The notes below the pieces were generated by a model. It had not been told where the DNA came from, ran no database searches, and worked only from the letters and a program-made list of their open reading frames with translations. Both the position numbers and the translations under genes were made by a program. 64,000 nt of DNA from Baylisascaris procyonis (taxonomy: Eukaryota > Nematoda > Chromadorea > Rhabditida > Ascarididae), in NCBI GenBank assembly GCA_037389465.1, contig JAZARR010000146.1, forward strand, positions 7,463,501 through 7,527,500, given 5' to 3'. The first letter of the stretch is position 1. Each line of letters begins with the position of its first letter. This document shows, one piece after another, positions 1-14,389 of this stretch.

Positions 1-749
1 TACTCAAATCTATTCAGTCATAGTAATGTCTGATAAAAATGTGCACACTATGGAGGAATTCCGCACTTTATTCCACCTCATCGACAGAAGTTCGTTGTAG
101 TTGACTACTAATCCTTTCTCGTGTTGCATGCCATCTGGTTTCCGCCCGGAATCCTTTTTCTTTTTCACCGATTTCCTTAGATAACGCCTCGCACTTCTTC
201 AAATGGAAAATGATGTACAAAATGATCTCTTTAGTAGTCTTGTAGGAAATCCAACCTTCATGGTTTATGCAATCAGGTGGCAGATTTGCGAAACTGGAAA
301 GTTTTGTAATTCTCTAAAGATTATCGGCAACTAATGCGATGATTTCTACCGAAATTTATAGTATATTCAATAACACTGAATACTATCCTCAGATACAAGA
401 TGTTCCCAGCTGTAAAAGAGCAAATATTGATCTGGCAAGGAAAGCGATTTCTAAAAAAAGTGCCTTTTTTCGAAGATAGAACGTATATATGTGCTTAGCA
501 ACGAAAGTACTGTGATATTTCATTAGGACAATAAGGGGAGGGGGAAGGAGGCAGGAGGAAGTATGGTTTCCATAATGCAAGAAATTTTCGCAATGTGGCG
601 ATGCGTTTTCAAAGAATGCGAAGCATAAATAGCGAAAAAGAAACAGCAAAAATTTATGGCCCAAAACGATAAGGAGCAAACCGAATGTGAAATTTATGAG
701 ATGTGAGGCATAATGAAATGCAATCGCATTGTCGTTGCTACATTTCGTT

Positions 750-787
750 GGGGGGTGTGGGGGGGGGGCCGGGGGGAAGGGGAATGG
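750..787 (+). other. G-quadruplex-prone island
   Basis: Runs of six, ten, six and four G separated by one to three bases, in otherwise AT-rich DNA. This fits the canonical four-tract G4 pattern with very short loops. Confidence 0.7.
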
Positions 788-3700
788 GCTGCCTCTAAAC
801 ACATCCTTATGATTCGAATCATCAATAGCATCCTCCAAATTATTCTATATAATACTCAATGCACTTTCATCGTTTTGCAAATAATTAATAAGCCGCATAA
901 CGCATTCTTACTTCCAATCAACCGTTAACTAACAAAACGATGAAGCAACAACTTAGAGAAACCAAAATTTCTTAAATTTCCTTTCTTAAAAATTTTAAAT
1001 TTCTTAAATTTTTCTTTCCCATAAATCCTGAATTTTTTTCTGGATCCTAAACTTTTAATGAAACCTCTATCATTAATCTTTGCCGAGTAATAACTTCTGA
1101 ATACGAAGGAGATTGAAGGAAACCACATAGGTAACCTTCTCTTAACCATATGTAAGCGATCACTCGAAGGAAAAGTGTAATGGGAAGACTGTTCCAAGAT
1201 TTCCGAATATGTTTGGCATTGAAAAGGAGAGAGAGGAAAGCATTTTAAATAATGAAAGGGAAAGGGAAGCAAAGGATGAGTAATTGAGGTGAAAGGAAGA
1301 GGAACGCGAAGGGCGAATAATTGAGGAGCCACAAGAACTCTTCACTACACAGCAACATAACGTTACATTTGCTAACGATGCCAAGCTTATCCTTCTGAAT
1401 GCTAACTGAGAAATTCAGCATTAATCACCGCACAATCTAAACTTGTTTACAGTTGACACCACTAATAAATTTCATTTCAGGATGTCTGCCGATTTCCAGG
1501 ATATCGAGATAAAACTGAACTCTTGTTTCTATCACACAGTCCTCATGTCGACATAGGAAAAAAATCGGCTCCATTCGACACCGTTACTGCGAAGTAGTAA
1601 ATCGTCGTTTACAATATATGGGGATATATCTTTCGATGCCACTCTTTCCTAATTCGACTTGCTATGTGATGCTTTATTCTGACAAAACGTTTGGATACGA
1701 GGAGAATGGCAATTCGAGGTGCTAGCGTCATTAAAGAGAGAGCAATTATTAACGGGGAGTAGTGTATTCATTAACCTCAATTTCGCTAAGTCCATAAGTT
1801 AACCTCACGCTTATATTCTAATATTTTCATTTTCTCTCTTAATTTCTTTTAGTTACTGTCATGCTTATTATGCCTCGCTATTTGCTCATCCTCATATCTA
1901 AGCCAAAAACATGTTTAGCGCTAAGATTGCAATAGTTTTTGATAAATGTCGGAACAGGTTGCACCACTCTTTTCTTTCCGGAATTCCTTTATATGTGCCG
2001 CTTCATTTTCTTTATCTTTCGAAATAAACGTGACAACTCGTCAATTTTTGTTTTGCTGATGAGAATTTTGCTCATAAAATTTCAAGAACCATAGGAATTT
2101 AAAACCTAAAAAAAAGAAGTATGCTGCAACAAACACATCTCCTTGCAACGAATAAATGCGTTATGGGCATTATTGTCGCATATTCTCATTGCAACGTCTG
2201 TTGTTAATAATATTATATATTTGTTGCTAATACTAAATTATATCAGCGTGCCTTTCAAGTGTTACCGAATTTAGACAAGATATGAATGAGCTTAAAATAC
2301 TATCGACTAATCGGAGGTTTTTTGTTTAGTACCATAAGCATTCTAAACGCACCAACTGATTGTTCTATCCTATGGATTCGATTTCGTTAATGCAAGAGTG
2401 CGTTTCATGAAATTCGCTGTATCGCCCATCTCCTCTTAAAGTCCCGATGACTAAAGATGTGAATCGTACCAGTGCAAAAGCAAAAAAAAATTTTTTTCAG
2501 CCCATATATTCAGCTACGAGTAGTAACTGAAGAAAAATTAGAAGAATATGCGATCAAAGTCCTTTACAAGTCATTGAAAAGAAAACTTATAACTTTAGCT
2601 CGATTTCTTATTTCCTATCATCACACAATTCATTACAGACGATCGTTCGTCATTTTCACAAAAGACCGCTACTTGAACTCGAATGTTACAGTTGTGTTGA
2701 AATTTTGATAGTAGAGCTTGTAGCCTTTGTTTTCTGAACAGCTAAATACCAGTGTGCTGCTAAATGAAGCTGATGCAAGACTAAGACAACGTAGCAAGCG
2801 ATAGTTTCAAGACGATAGTTATTGCTGCTTTCGCAGAATATGTAAGTAATACCATCTAAGTACCATTTCGATGATATTCGAGATTGTAATTTGTATGCAA
2901 TGCATACTTGAACTATAGGGAAGGGGGAAGGAAGAAGAGGACATTGCTCTATTGCATTTCAGATGTCGCACAATGAGAGGAGCAAGTAAATTAAGGTGAT
3001 TTTTATGATCGATGGAGTCGCCCGAAATGTGTTGAAGAGCGATAAATCAGCGCGTGATTCGCATAATTCATTGCAGTGAATTCTCTTTGAGCCGCTTCGC
3101 TCAACCAGTACTCATTAATCAACACGTCGGCCAACGAGGCACTTCAACCCAACAGCGCCACTTTGTATCGCTCCGAAATTGTGCTGCTATTTGCTTTGAA
3201 TCAAGCAACAACTTGACTAACTATAGCTTGAAATTTAGCCGCATATGATACTCTATAAAACAAATTCGCCTAAAATAAGGTCGTTGACCACCTTAACCCC
3301 GCCATTTTTCACTGTCTTCCCTACCTTGCTGTTTCATCGTTTCTCATAGCAACCTATCCTCAAAAAAAGGAAAAAACGGTTGTCATGAAGACGTTTCGCA
3401 CTAACTCACAACCAGCCGGCTATACTCTAAATTCTTATGCAACATCGTTCAAAGTCTATGCGTTTGCTTACGTCATTCTGCAATATGCAATGGTTTATGC
3501 GAAGCAATAAATATACTGCATGCTCAAGCAGTTTTCTGTTGCAAATGTTGCAAAAAAAAAAAAAAAAAATGCAAAGGGAATAGCAATACAGCCAAAAAAT
3601 TTAATGGGAATAAATAAGGATGCGTTAACACGATGTTTGTTATTTATTAGTCCAGCCTAACAAATGAAAATGTTAAAAAGTAATTTTAAAAATCGAATTG

Positions 3701-6700
3701 GCTTATAGAATTTCTCGACGAAAGATTTATGTCTATTCTATATCCGATTTGCTTTGCAATGAGATTCGCCTATGCATATTTCATTGCATCTTTAAGCACT
3801 CTTATTGATGACTGTAGAAGATAATCAACTGCAACGAAATTAAGTTTATGAGATTATACCATAAAATTATATCATTTCTTCCATACACAGCTAATAATTT
3901 CAAAGCACGTAACAAAGATGTAAAAGTACAGTTATGCGCACATACAAAGACATATGAATAAGTGTAAACACACCGCTACCACAAAGCTCTTTTAGTTGAA
4001 TGACGCAAAGATAACACAAAAATCCCTCGTTTATATGACTGCTTTTGCCTTCTATGATAGATCGCATCTTTGCGTGACTACTCAAACGCAAATAGAAAAA
4101 AATTGAAGCGATCAATGGATATCTAATGATGGCGAATGGAAATATCACACAAAATGAGATCAAAAATTTCGAAAATTTTTAGCACTTGAAAAATTTGCAT
4201 TATAATTTTGAATAAATTTTTTTAGCTTACATAAATGTGATTAAATAACTTAGAATAGCTATGTCATCTCATATTTCTAAGGTAAGAATTATGCGCATTA
4301 TGCGCTGATTTTGAAATTATGCTTCACAAAATGTGATGATATGTCTACGGAGACAAAATGTTCCCTTCAAAGGTTGAAAGTAAATTAAAAATCGAATTCC
4401 ATACCGTTACTTTCAGACGAATGAAATAGTCGAATTTCGCTTGATGCATTTATCAATTTCAATAATGTTAAAAAAATAGTTCTATGAATTCTCTTTGCTG
4501 AACTCATATATTCAGATCGGCATTAGAATAGTGATCGCAAATCGTTCCGAAATGCTTGGCAGCGATTTCCTTCAATAAGCGAATAAATATAGAGATGAAA
4601 ACAAAGAAAATTCACTATATGAATGAAGAATGCTTATTCGCCTCGATTATATCTTGATTTTCACAGGGACGACAGCCGACGCATCACAAGAATTTGGCGA
4701 TCAAAAAGTATCCTATGCAAGGCTTACTTAACTTTGCCCTTCCGTCGCAGCATCTGTACGATCCAATCAAAAAAAAAAAATGTTTATTACTAGACAATTT
4801 CAGAAAATATCTTCACCCCTATCTGTTGAATTGATTTTGCAACACATTATCGTTCAATTGATAAAAATCCATGTGACTTTCTTATGTCATTTTCAAGTGT
4901 TTGATTTCGCTTATATAATGCTTTCATTAAATCTGCTAAATAAATCTGAACTGCTAAATCATTGCTCGCCTATAATTTTCAGCAATTTTGATGGTTTTTC
5001 AAGAATCGATTACTACACTTCTGAAAGCATAAAATTCGACTATACTCTTTATTCTAATAAGTGTTCTATTTTTCAGTAATTTTAACTGTTGTAATTCAAC
5101 GAAATTACACAATTTTTAGTTAATGTCTGAAAGACATCGTCGGTTTGAAGCAAAAAGTTGATGAACTCAGTACATTCCATTGATACTTCATAGCTATTCC
5201 ACTCTAATGGCCTCTGATAATCGTCTATGGGAGACCTATATCCATATATGATTAGGAAATTATAGCTGACATGACGCTCTTTCACTTAGCTAAATTGCTG
5301 ACTATAGTTAACATTGTAATCATTTTATGTTTATTGATACAAAAGGATATATGATGAAAAGGAATATCGGCGTTCTGACAACTGTTCTAGTGGGATGTTA
5401 ACGCAAATTTCACTCCCAGAGTTAGCCGATTATTTAGTATCTCGTTAAGTGCCATAGGCGTGCATTCAACGAGCGTAAGAACCCTTTGATCCTCTTTGTT
5501 ATCGTTTCGAGTCGATGGCAATAGAAGCGAAGCCGACTAGGGTCATGTCAATTTTACGATATAGTTTTAGAGCGTTATTGCTTTAGCCGAATTTTTTTTT
5601 CATATCTAAGTGGATTTCTACTTTATAGTGATAAAATATCTTTCTTAACAATTTTATTCATAAAAAATCTACAGATGAATTGAATCCTTTCGATCTTTTT
5701 TATAAATTCCCCACTATGATCGTTTCGAAAACAATTGCATCATTGATTAATCGAATGAACAGTAGAGATTTTATTGAAGGAGCAATATTTTAGCTTATTG
5801 TAACATCGAATGTAAAATACTTTAGCAATACTTTAGCTTTTCGTTGTAACATCAAATTAAATGTAAAATTTCATTTAGATGCATTGAGAAATTATGAAAT
5901 GCTTCAACGATTTCTTTGAAGAATTACATTTTTGTCGATGTGAAATAACGATTTATGTTTTATTTCAGTGAAAATTTTAACGCTTTATATTCATATAATG
6001 TTTACCGTCTCACTATTTTAAGCAACCTCATTGCTCATCGTATTATTTCACTATGTCATTTCAATTTTAATCAAATTGGAACAATTTTTTCTCAATTCAT
6101 TTCAATTTCCAACTTTTTTTTATTAGTTGATTTTTTTTTTTAAAGTGATGTAATGAGCGTCACTTGATTAGTGCAACTGTCAACATTCGAAATCAATTAC
6201 CGAAAGCATCAATCTCATCGAGTGCAAGAGTGAATTTTTGTTGATTTACAATCTAAAGATTTATCCCGTAATCGAATTCAAAAATTGATCAACATACGGA
6301 TAGCCGACCGTATAGTTTATATCCAAATAAATTTGCATAATTTATATATTCAAATTTTTTTACAAATCGATGAAATTTAATGAGTTGCAAAAATGGAAGC
6401 TAAAAGAGAATAAAATACAAGTGATCCCTCAATTCATACAATAAACTTCATGAATTTTTTTTTTTTCAACAACTTAAAAATTGAGAGAATTGCGGTGAAC
6501 ATTATTAAAATCGAAAAAATTTCCCACCATTCTCTCATGTCAATATGTCAAATTCATCTTCGTAAACGTTGAAAATAACGAGAAATCAAGGCAAAGAGTT
6601 TTTTTTTTCGGGCAAATAAATTCCACAGGCTGCAATTTGTCAAGAAACTTGAAAATTTCGACGACAGTTGAGATAAGAGAGAATTGTTAGAGAACTTATT

Positions 6701-7406
6701 AAAAATGTTGCATAAAACCGCTCGAATAGAGTAAAATTTTCGCCATCATTACCTGTATCTTTCCACCTATTTGGTAGCCGAAAAAAAAAGGATTGAACCT
6801 ACGCAAAAGTAGATTTTGAAAGGAGAAGCGATGAAGCTTTCTAAACATAGTTGGCAATTTGATAACTATTTTTTCGAGTAATCAATCTACCCCCAACTAA
6901 ATCTTTAAAAACAAATTATATCAGGCTATGATTTTCGATAATCATTTTACTTCCAATAATTGCTTGCATCAAATTCATGGATCGCAGCAATTCTCAATTA
7001 CTGTTGAAGCACATTTATTTCTAAAAATTTCTTAAAATACTGACAGATTCATCATGTTTTATATTTTACTTCCGTTTTTTTTCCATCGTAAATTTCTACT
7101 CATTTACTTTTCAATTGCTAATGAATTTGTCATTTATTGATGATGCATTCTTGCGTCATCAAAAAATTCCATTCGTTTTCTCTCAAAAGTATTCTTAGTT
7201 CTTTTCTTCTTTTTTTCCCTCTTCAACGAAGATTAATTGCCAATTTTCAAGCTGTTCCCTTCTAAACTGATGCCATTATTTTTGTGCTTTAGGCAATTGC
7301 TTTTAATGTGATCGACAAATCAGTTTCTTTCTTCTTTCTTTCTTTTTTTCTCTACGCTATGACAAAATTTTTTCAGCGCTCAAAAAAATCTATACATCAA
7401 TTTTAA

Positions 7407-7441
7407 GGGGGGGGGGGAGGTGGAAAAGGAGGAAGGGGGGG
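7407..7441 (+). other. G-rich island
   Basis: A run of eleven G, then GG doublets within purines, then seven G. It is an all-purine strand apart from one T, isolated in AT-rich sequence. Confidence 0.6.
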
Positions 7442-9011
7442 TCTTTGTTATTCATAGATATATTCTTCAAAGAAATTTACAATATATTCGGAAAAAAATA
7501 ATGACTAAGACTAATGAGGCGGATATATGATATGAATATTGAAATAGTCAAAAATTATGAAAGCATCCATTAGCATCGCCTCATTTGCAAATTTGGCAAC
7601 ATAGAAATTTAGCAGAAAATGCAAAATTAGGAAAAATGAAAGCATGCATGAACAATCTTTCATCCTCCTACATTTCTTCCCCCACCCTCTCCCCATATTT
7701 CCTTCGCCTCTATAGGACCACTAAGTCGAAGAAACTGAGGAATCAACGAAAAGTTTCTATTGAGTAAACTTTGAAAGTAGAATAAACTCTGAAAGTATGG
7801 AAGAACAAAAATAGTTGAAGGAGGTCAAGATATGGAGGGAGGAGGAAAAATAATGAGGGAGATAGTTAATTATCGATGCAGTTGCTTCTGTTCGCAAGGA
7901 TTGATGTAAGATTCAAACTTTTACGTGGTTATCTCAAAGAAGACTAGACACATCAACCATATCAGCAATTAATATCAACTAAAAACAATTGCTCAAACAT
8001 CGGAGATTTGAAGCATTAATTAAGTTCCAGAAATTTTGCGCTTTAATCATAGCCCAAATCTTTGAATTATCAAGAGTAAAGCAACTACATCAAAACAACA
8101 AAGGCGATGCGTTAGCTAACAGTTGCGGCAGCAAAGTTGCAAAAAAGTGAACACCACAGCACAATAGCTATGAAGACTCGAGAGAACAATTGAAATTTTC
8201 GTGATCGGTTACTTGTAGCACCAAACATTTTGCCTGCAATCGTTATCCTACTCACGCAGATATTGGGAACTTCCTTGATCGAAACGCCATTGCAAAGAAA
8301 TGAAACAAAATGATAGCTATCGGCGATATTTCGCTTACCAAATGTTCACGGCGAAATAATAATATCCTCTTTCGCAATATCATCCGCTATATTATGCGTA
8401 AAATCTTGTTCTACATTTATGCTAACCGAATGAGTGCATGGAAACAGCAGATTATCGACGCTTATCATTGCCCATTTTGTGATATTGCAACTAAGGATTT
8501 CATGGATTTTACATTGAAAATTATAAACCATTTAGTTCTGTGCCTAAACGCATAAGCATAGCGAATGTCTACTATAATTTAATCTCATCTTTTTAATATA
8601 TAACAGTTTTCATGATACGAACATCATATATGATTTCTATACTTGTCGATATAAACGTATATTTAGAGGATAAAGTGTTAGAATGCCCAAAATTTTTAAA
8701 GTGTACTTATTTTTCAAATTTCGAAGCGTAATGATAAACGACTTCCTTTGAGATATTTGTTACCTACTTTAGAGTTCATTCCGAGTATACCGCATTTGCT
8801 CATCAATTTTAAGTTACTCGTTCATATCATATTTTTGAGCGCTCTTTTATCGGCCATTTTATCGACTCCGCTAATCGACAAAAATATCGATCATTTTTTT
8901 TCGCACAACTTTGCGCGTTTTTTCTCTTTTTTTTTCGTCAATCTATCTCAAATTCAATTCCATTGTGAATAAAATTTTATTTTCTTCGATGAGCTTAAAT
9001 CATCGAAAGAT

Positions 9012-9048
9012 CCCCCTCCCCATCCCTCCCCCATCCCTCCCCTACCCC
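9012..9048 (-). other. C-rich island, G-quadruplex-prone on the minus strand
   Basis: Seven C-runs of three to five bases with one- or two-base spacers (CCCCCTCCCCATCCCTCCCC and onward), all pyrimidine except for the A bases in the spacers. Confidence 0.65.
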
Positions 9049-12000
9049 ATCCATAAGAATGTTGACAAAATATTCTCTAAGTTATGTTTTATTTTAAGAA
9101 TGATCGAGTTTGAATAGAAACGAAACACTCTACTAATTAAATATGAGAAATCAATTCAACTTTGTTTTTTTAATGTTTCAACGCTATTATGTAAATATTT
9201 TCATATTATTTACTAGTTAAATTCATTCCAGTGAATTTTTTCTCAAAGAAGATTACAATAGAGTAATTGATATCTATACTCGATATGACAACAATAAATA
9301 CGCCGACAAATTGTCGGTTAAATAAAGTAGCATAATTTGAGCAATTTGCACTTCATGATGCACTCATCAAAAATAAGCCACAAACAAATGCGCAAAACTT
9401 TGAGATGAATGAAGAGGTTTGCAAACATGCCGAATGACGCCTCTTTACTATTCGATGACCTCTATTAAGTTGATGTGGATGGGTCGGCTCACACTTGACG
9501 ATTCGATCCTCTTCAAATGAGAGCGATGAATGGATCGTATTTCACAAGAGAACGATAATCAAATAATCCCACTAAAACAAGTTACCGGCTTTTCGATAGA
9601 ATATTTTGCTTAATTCTAGATATGCTCGCATACAAGTATGAGCATTTCATTGTTCGTAGCACTTGAGAAGTTCTATCAATTCATGAGAGGATGTCGCTAT
9701 TCGTCATACTAGCGAAAGGGATATATATTTTGCAACTTTTTTGTTTCACTTTTGCTTTCTCATAAAAAATAAAAATAAAAGATTAGTTAGATTTGTAATT
9801 TATGCGCAACTAAATCGAGCTAGTGTTGCAAGTTGTCGTTTGGGAACAATGGGCTTCTTTAGCGGCTTTATACAACGCGCACTTAATAGGATATTCACTG
9901 AAGATTGCGGTTCTAAATGTTAACGCCTAAAATAGAAGCCTTTATTTAAACAGGCCAATATGGTACTACAATTATAGTACTATCTTCTCGAATATGCTGA
10001 TTTTAAAGCAAACCTCGAAACGAAGCGCAAAAGAACAAAAATATTATCAAAATAGCCACACTAGTTTTTGCTCAGGCTTTTGACCGCATCGGCAAACTCG
10101 GTACACTTAATCACCCTTCAAAGAATGCAAAATTCGCACCAACTTCTAAGAGTAGAGAGTTTTTGAATGTGAAAACATCAAAATACTACGCTTGAAAGTT
10201 GTTTTTTCTTTAATTTTTTCTCCATCAATATAATCGAGTGTATTTATCCTATCAGCTTGAGCATGTGAGCATATAAGCAATCATTTCCATGCGATAAAAT
10301 TTTTCAAAGAAAAAACACCCCTGCTCAGCTCTATCAAGGCATATCTCAAAGGAGTGCTAAATTTTATGAGGATTATTTAAAAAATTCCAGAAGAACGAAC
10401 GACTAAAGTGAGCATCATAAATCCAAATCTAATGCTCAGCATCACCTAATAAATCGCCCAGTTGTCGAGCATCTAGCTTTGGTTAATCGACAAATAAAAT
10501 TATAACGGAATTAATTGTGATTCTTAAATGTGAGCTATCGAGTTTTACCGTTGCTGCTTGTGTTCGCTAGCATTCCTCATTCGACAGTATTTGATCATGC
10601 CTACCCTGATAGATCTTCACCTGGATTCGATATTGACAGAAACGGAAAGGGAGTCAGGAAATAAGTTAAGCAAAGAAATTTAGTTCACTATATGCAAAAA
10701 AATGAGAAGCATTCCAAATATGGAAATTTTCAGTCACTTCAAATACGCGCATCGCCTTTGCACTTTTATTTGTTCGGTCATAAATCTAGGCTGAAGTGAA
10801 TGTCTAGAATGGGGCAACGTCATAAATTAACGAAATGCTCGACTTGCGCTACTCGGGCCCTAATTAGTAAGTAAACAAATGCGCTTTACTGTTTCAAGAA
10901 TAATTGATCCACTTTTAAAGCGCACCATCATTACCATTATTATTTCTATAGCATAGAATTATGCAATTCTATCCTTTCACCTTATCGTTTACGTAAACTT
11001 TTGTTATATTGAATGTGTTATATTATAATATTTATATTTATTTATATATAGCACAGCATTTCTCCCATCTAATGGGATTTAATTCCAACTCAACTTTATT
11101 TCAAGAAAGATTAATTAATGAAGTAAGACATACTTATGTAACCTCATGAGTTACCGATAGAAACATTTACGATCTCGTCAAGTAAGGCCAATCATAAATG
11201 GCAACGATACGAATAATTTCACTCTATCGGTATATGCCATTGCCTACTAGAATATCGTCAAAACCAGCATATCCAAAACAACTACAACACCTATCTGCGT
11301 CGAAAGAAGAAAAGCAAATGCCTTTGTATCATTCTAGAAACTGATGATAGTAAAATTGCCTTTGTTTATAATATTCGAGCAAAGCATATCATAATACTTT
11401 CTTTTGATCGTCTCCTCTTCAAATTAATAGTCGAAAATATCTAGTATCTATGCAATTACAGTGAGCAAATGAGGATCAATAGGCGTAAGCTGGACAAGCG
11501 AACATTTGAAAATGCATTTTTTAGCAGATTCAAACATCGATCGCGATTATACGATCATCAAGCATCAAGCACGTTTGTTTGCGATTCTTAGTCATCTTGA
11601 TCAACTGTAATTCCATTCACATATATCAAAGCAAAAGTACTGGTAAGGAAGAAATATTAGTGATGTCACGCGGTTAGTTCCGGTCTTTTTTTCGAATAGA
11701 AATTTGATCTATTTGAAGAGCACTATGAATTTGTGCAACGTCACTTATTGATGTTGAAATCAATATTTATGAAGACGTTATCTTCAAAAATAAAGCCACA
11801 AATGGTTGTGGAACATTTTTGGAACATATAGGCGATTTGCCATTTGAGGATATCGACTCATTAAAAGACTTCAAATATCGCAGCTCGGATACACGATTGT
11901 TGTTGTTGAGCATATTATTGGACGCATCGACAAAGAGCATACCATTAAGCTCCATTATATGCGCCTCCATTCCCACACAAGCTGACTAAGTGCCAATGGG

Positions 12001-12666
12001 ATCGTTGGAACGTGGCCTTGTTTCGACGGGTATCATTTCTATTCGAATAAAAAAAAACACCAATTTGCAAACACAGATTTTTGCTTCAGCGATTGATATA
12101 CCCAACAATTCGCTGCGAAACGCTTAAGTTTCATTCTGCAGCTTCTCTTTTTGAACCTTTCTTTGCCATTTATATAGATGAATGTTGTTATTCATATTCC
12201 CTCTCATCCCCACTTCCCAGCCCCTAACTATTGCAATTATATAGACATATATTAACGTTATTCCGTCTGCTGTCCTCGAATAGGTAGAGAATCTGAAAGT
12301 CATGAATGATTTCGAGCTCTAACTTGTTGAACATATCGGCGCCTCAGTTAAAAATGCTTGTAATGAATTCCGCTTGTTGCTGTATTTCCTGAATCCTCAT
12401 AACTGATTGATTCATCAATTAGACACTTCTTGTTCCTCTTCCTCTATATATAAGACCTATTCAGTTTTACTATACGTAATCGTTTTGTACATGAATATTT
12501 TATTTTTATTTATTGGTACATGAAGCGAACATTTTGAATGAATATGAACAAGATGTATATAACAGTCACAGTGCATGTAGTGGTATATCATGAATAATAG
12601 CTTCGACTTTTTAATTTAATTCCCCTGTGCCTTTATGGACCTGAGTTCAATCTCTATTTGCCTTTT

Positions 12667-12916
12667 AGGTCTGTTAATATCTCCTCCGGAATTCAGGTTG
12701 GTGGTATTTCTTGCTCTTACAAATCTTATATGACATTCCAGGCAACACCCGTTTCAAATAGAGAGGAAGGAAACGAAAAGAATCGACAAATTGAATTCAC
12801 TTTGCTCTTCGTGTTGACTCTGTTTGGAACTTTGTGCCGTGTGACGTGGATTATGGCCGGTGATTTGCCACATTATAACCGGCATTTGGAAGGATGTGAC
12901 CTGCAACGGTATTCAT
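12667..12916 (+). other. Possible exon pair of an unidentified membrane protein
   Basis: One frame stays open from 12658 to 13101. Within it CCTTTTAG ends just before 12670, a GTTGG donor follows at about 12694, ATTCCAG precedes about 12742, and a GTATTC donor lies near 12910. The second block reads with codon-like structure and contains a hydrophobic stretch (FTLLFVLTLFGTLC) followed by a polar loop (MAGDLPHYNRH). A further hydrophobic stretch lies downstream in the same frame. No family was recognised and no start or end of a gene was found, so this may be a gene fragment or a remnant. Confidence 0.3.
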
Positions 12917-13149
12917 TAATTGTAACTACTCTTCTGACGCTTTCTTTTGCGTTTTATATCACTATGGTCTCTATGATCCCAATTTTCACTTTTATCTTGC
13001 TTTTAAACATGCTTCCTCCGTTAGACAACAATGACAATCGAGGAACCTATTGGAAACTTCATCCATCCAGCCATCCGCTCTTCTTACACTTTCTAGAATG
13101 ATAACACCGTGCCAGCATCTTGTTCCTTAGTCGCTAATGGTGTTAAACA

Positions 13150-13497
13150 TTAGGGAGACGATGCCTCGATTCGGCTAGTGCATGTTGCACTGTCACTGAG
13201 AGGAAGAAACAGTTTGCGTTGTAGATTGTTGCCTGCGTAGGAAGTATCGGCATTGATGGCACCCACTGGCAGCATGTGATCGATGGGCAACTTTGCTGAC
13301 CGATTGCGATGAGTGAAGCACACATCGATTGAACGCTGATCGCTGCGCTCAACCGTTCGGTTCACCATTGTAATAAACAGTCGATACTCTATGAACGTAT
13401 TTATCGATGGCGTTTGCACGATGAATAAAGAAAACGCGTTGCTCGAGCAATAAATCATTGCAATGTTCAACTCAGCAATTATCCCGAAGTGACACAC
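13150..13497 (-). other. Coding-like minus-strand fragment, unidentified
   Basis: An open frame of 115 codons ending in TAA at 13150, with balanced composition unlike the AT-rich flanks. Its second half (from an ATG near 13367) reads MVNRTVERSDQRSIDVC and is rich in polar residues. I find no recognisable domain and no convincing splice partners. A second open frame lies upstream on the same strand (13779-14108). It may be an exon or pseudogene of an unknown gene. Confidence 0.2.
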
Positions 13498-14389
13498 AGA
13501 TGAAGAGCCTCCTAACAGCCTTCTCTTTAGGGAACCATATAAAGTCCACTCAACTAGAGCACTTTTTCAATTCTCGCTTAGTTCGTCTCATATGCTAAAA
13601 TGACCACATTCTTATGGCCAAATAAGCTTGTAACTACTTAGTGCAATTTTACTTCATAAAGACTTCATAGTTTTGATAATTCCTCTGAATATCTGTTCAT
13701 TAAATCACAAACACTTCGGCGGACTGTTCATAGCGATTAGAACAAATGAGGTAGAAGGGAAAATGTAGCGCAGGGAGCCTACTTTTTCTGTTTCCTTTTT
13801 CGGAATAAGTGTGGAAGAAAAGGCATATGTGCAAACTCTTTCATCCCATGAGAGCAATAATTCATTTGCTGGATCGTTATACGAATTTCAAGTTGCGTTA
13901 AAGCTGCTTGTGAGTTAGTACAGAAGTGATGATCCGTTACTCCGTTGAGGAGGTCTTCCATGATACATTTTGGTGTGTTTATGATCACTTTTTGCAGAAA
14001 TAACCAAGTTAAATCGGAAAGAGAGAGTGAGGTTTGGCAAAACGAGATGACCAAGACAGATAACCCATACCTGCTGCTTTCGAAGACTCCAAACTCAAAC
14101 GTCCTCATCTTTCAAATTGAAATCCAGGTGGTGCGGTGCTCCCAAGCTAATAACGTGCCATTCTATTTCTAGAGGCGCACGAGATTCGCCACCCCAGTTC
14201 GTATGGGCTTAGATCACTCTCATTCATAGTTTATACGGACCACATCGATGACGTATGGCGTTCATGTGCCATCCAGCTCATGCGGCCTAAGCTTTTACTT
14301 CGGAGATCATGAGACTCGAGGTTCAGGCGCCCTCTTAAAGTGAACCTCTGAGGGTGTTCGTTATCCTTTGTCATTTCTTTTTATATAAT

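Larger units (their letters stand above)
1..12600. other. AT-rich region without a supported gene
   Basis: Only short open frames (at most about 149 codons, many in homopolymer or low-complexity text) occur, with no splice-linked set and no recognisable domain. Notable content: G-rich islands at 750-787 and 7407-7441, a C-rich island at 9012-9048, and many A or T runs. It may be intergenic or a very long intron of a gene outside the window. Confidence 0.6.

Noticed and set aside
389..838. 149-codon minus-strand open frame
   Set aside because: Its Pro/Phe-rich start is the complement of the G-rich island. There is no domain and no splice context.
8310..8555. Possible zinc finger (CPFC ... H ... 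C)
   Set aside because: The spacing fits no standard finger, the frame is short, and the surrounding DNA shows no gene structure.
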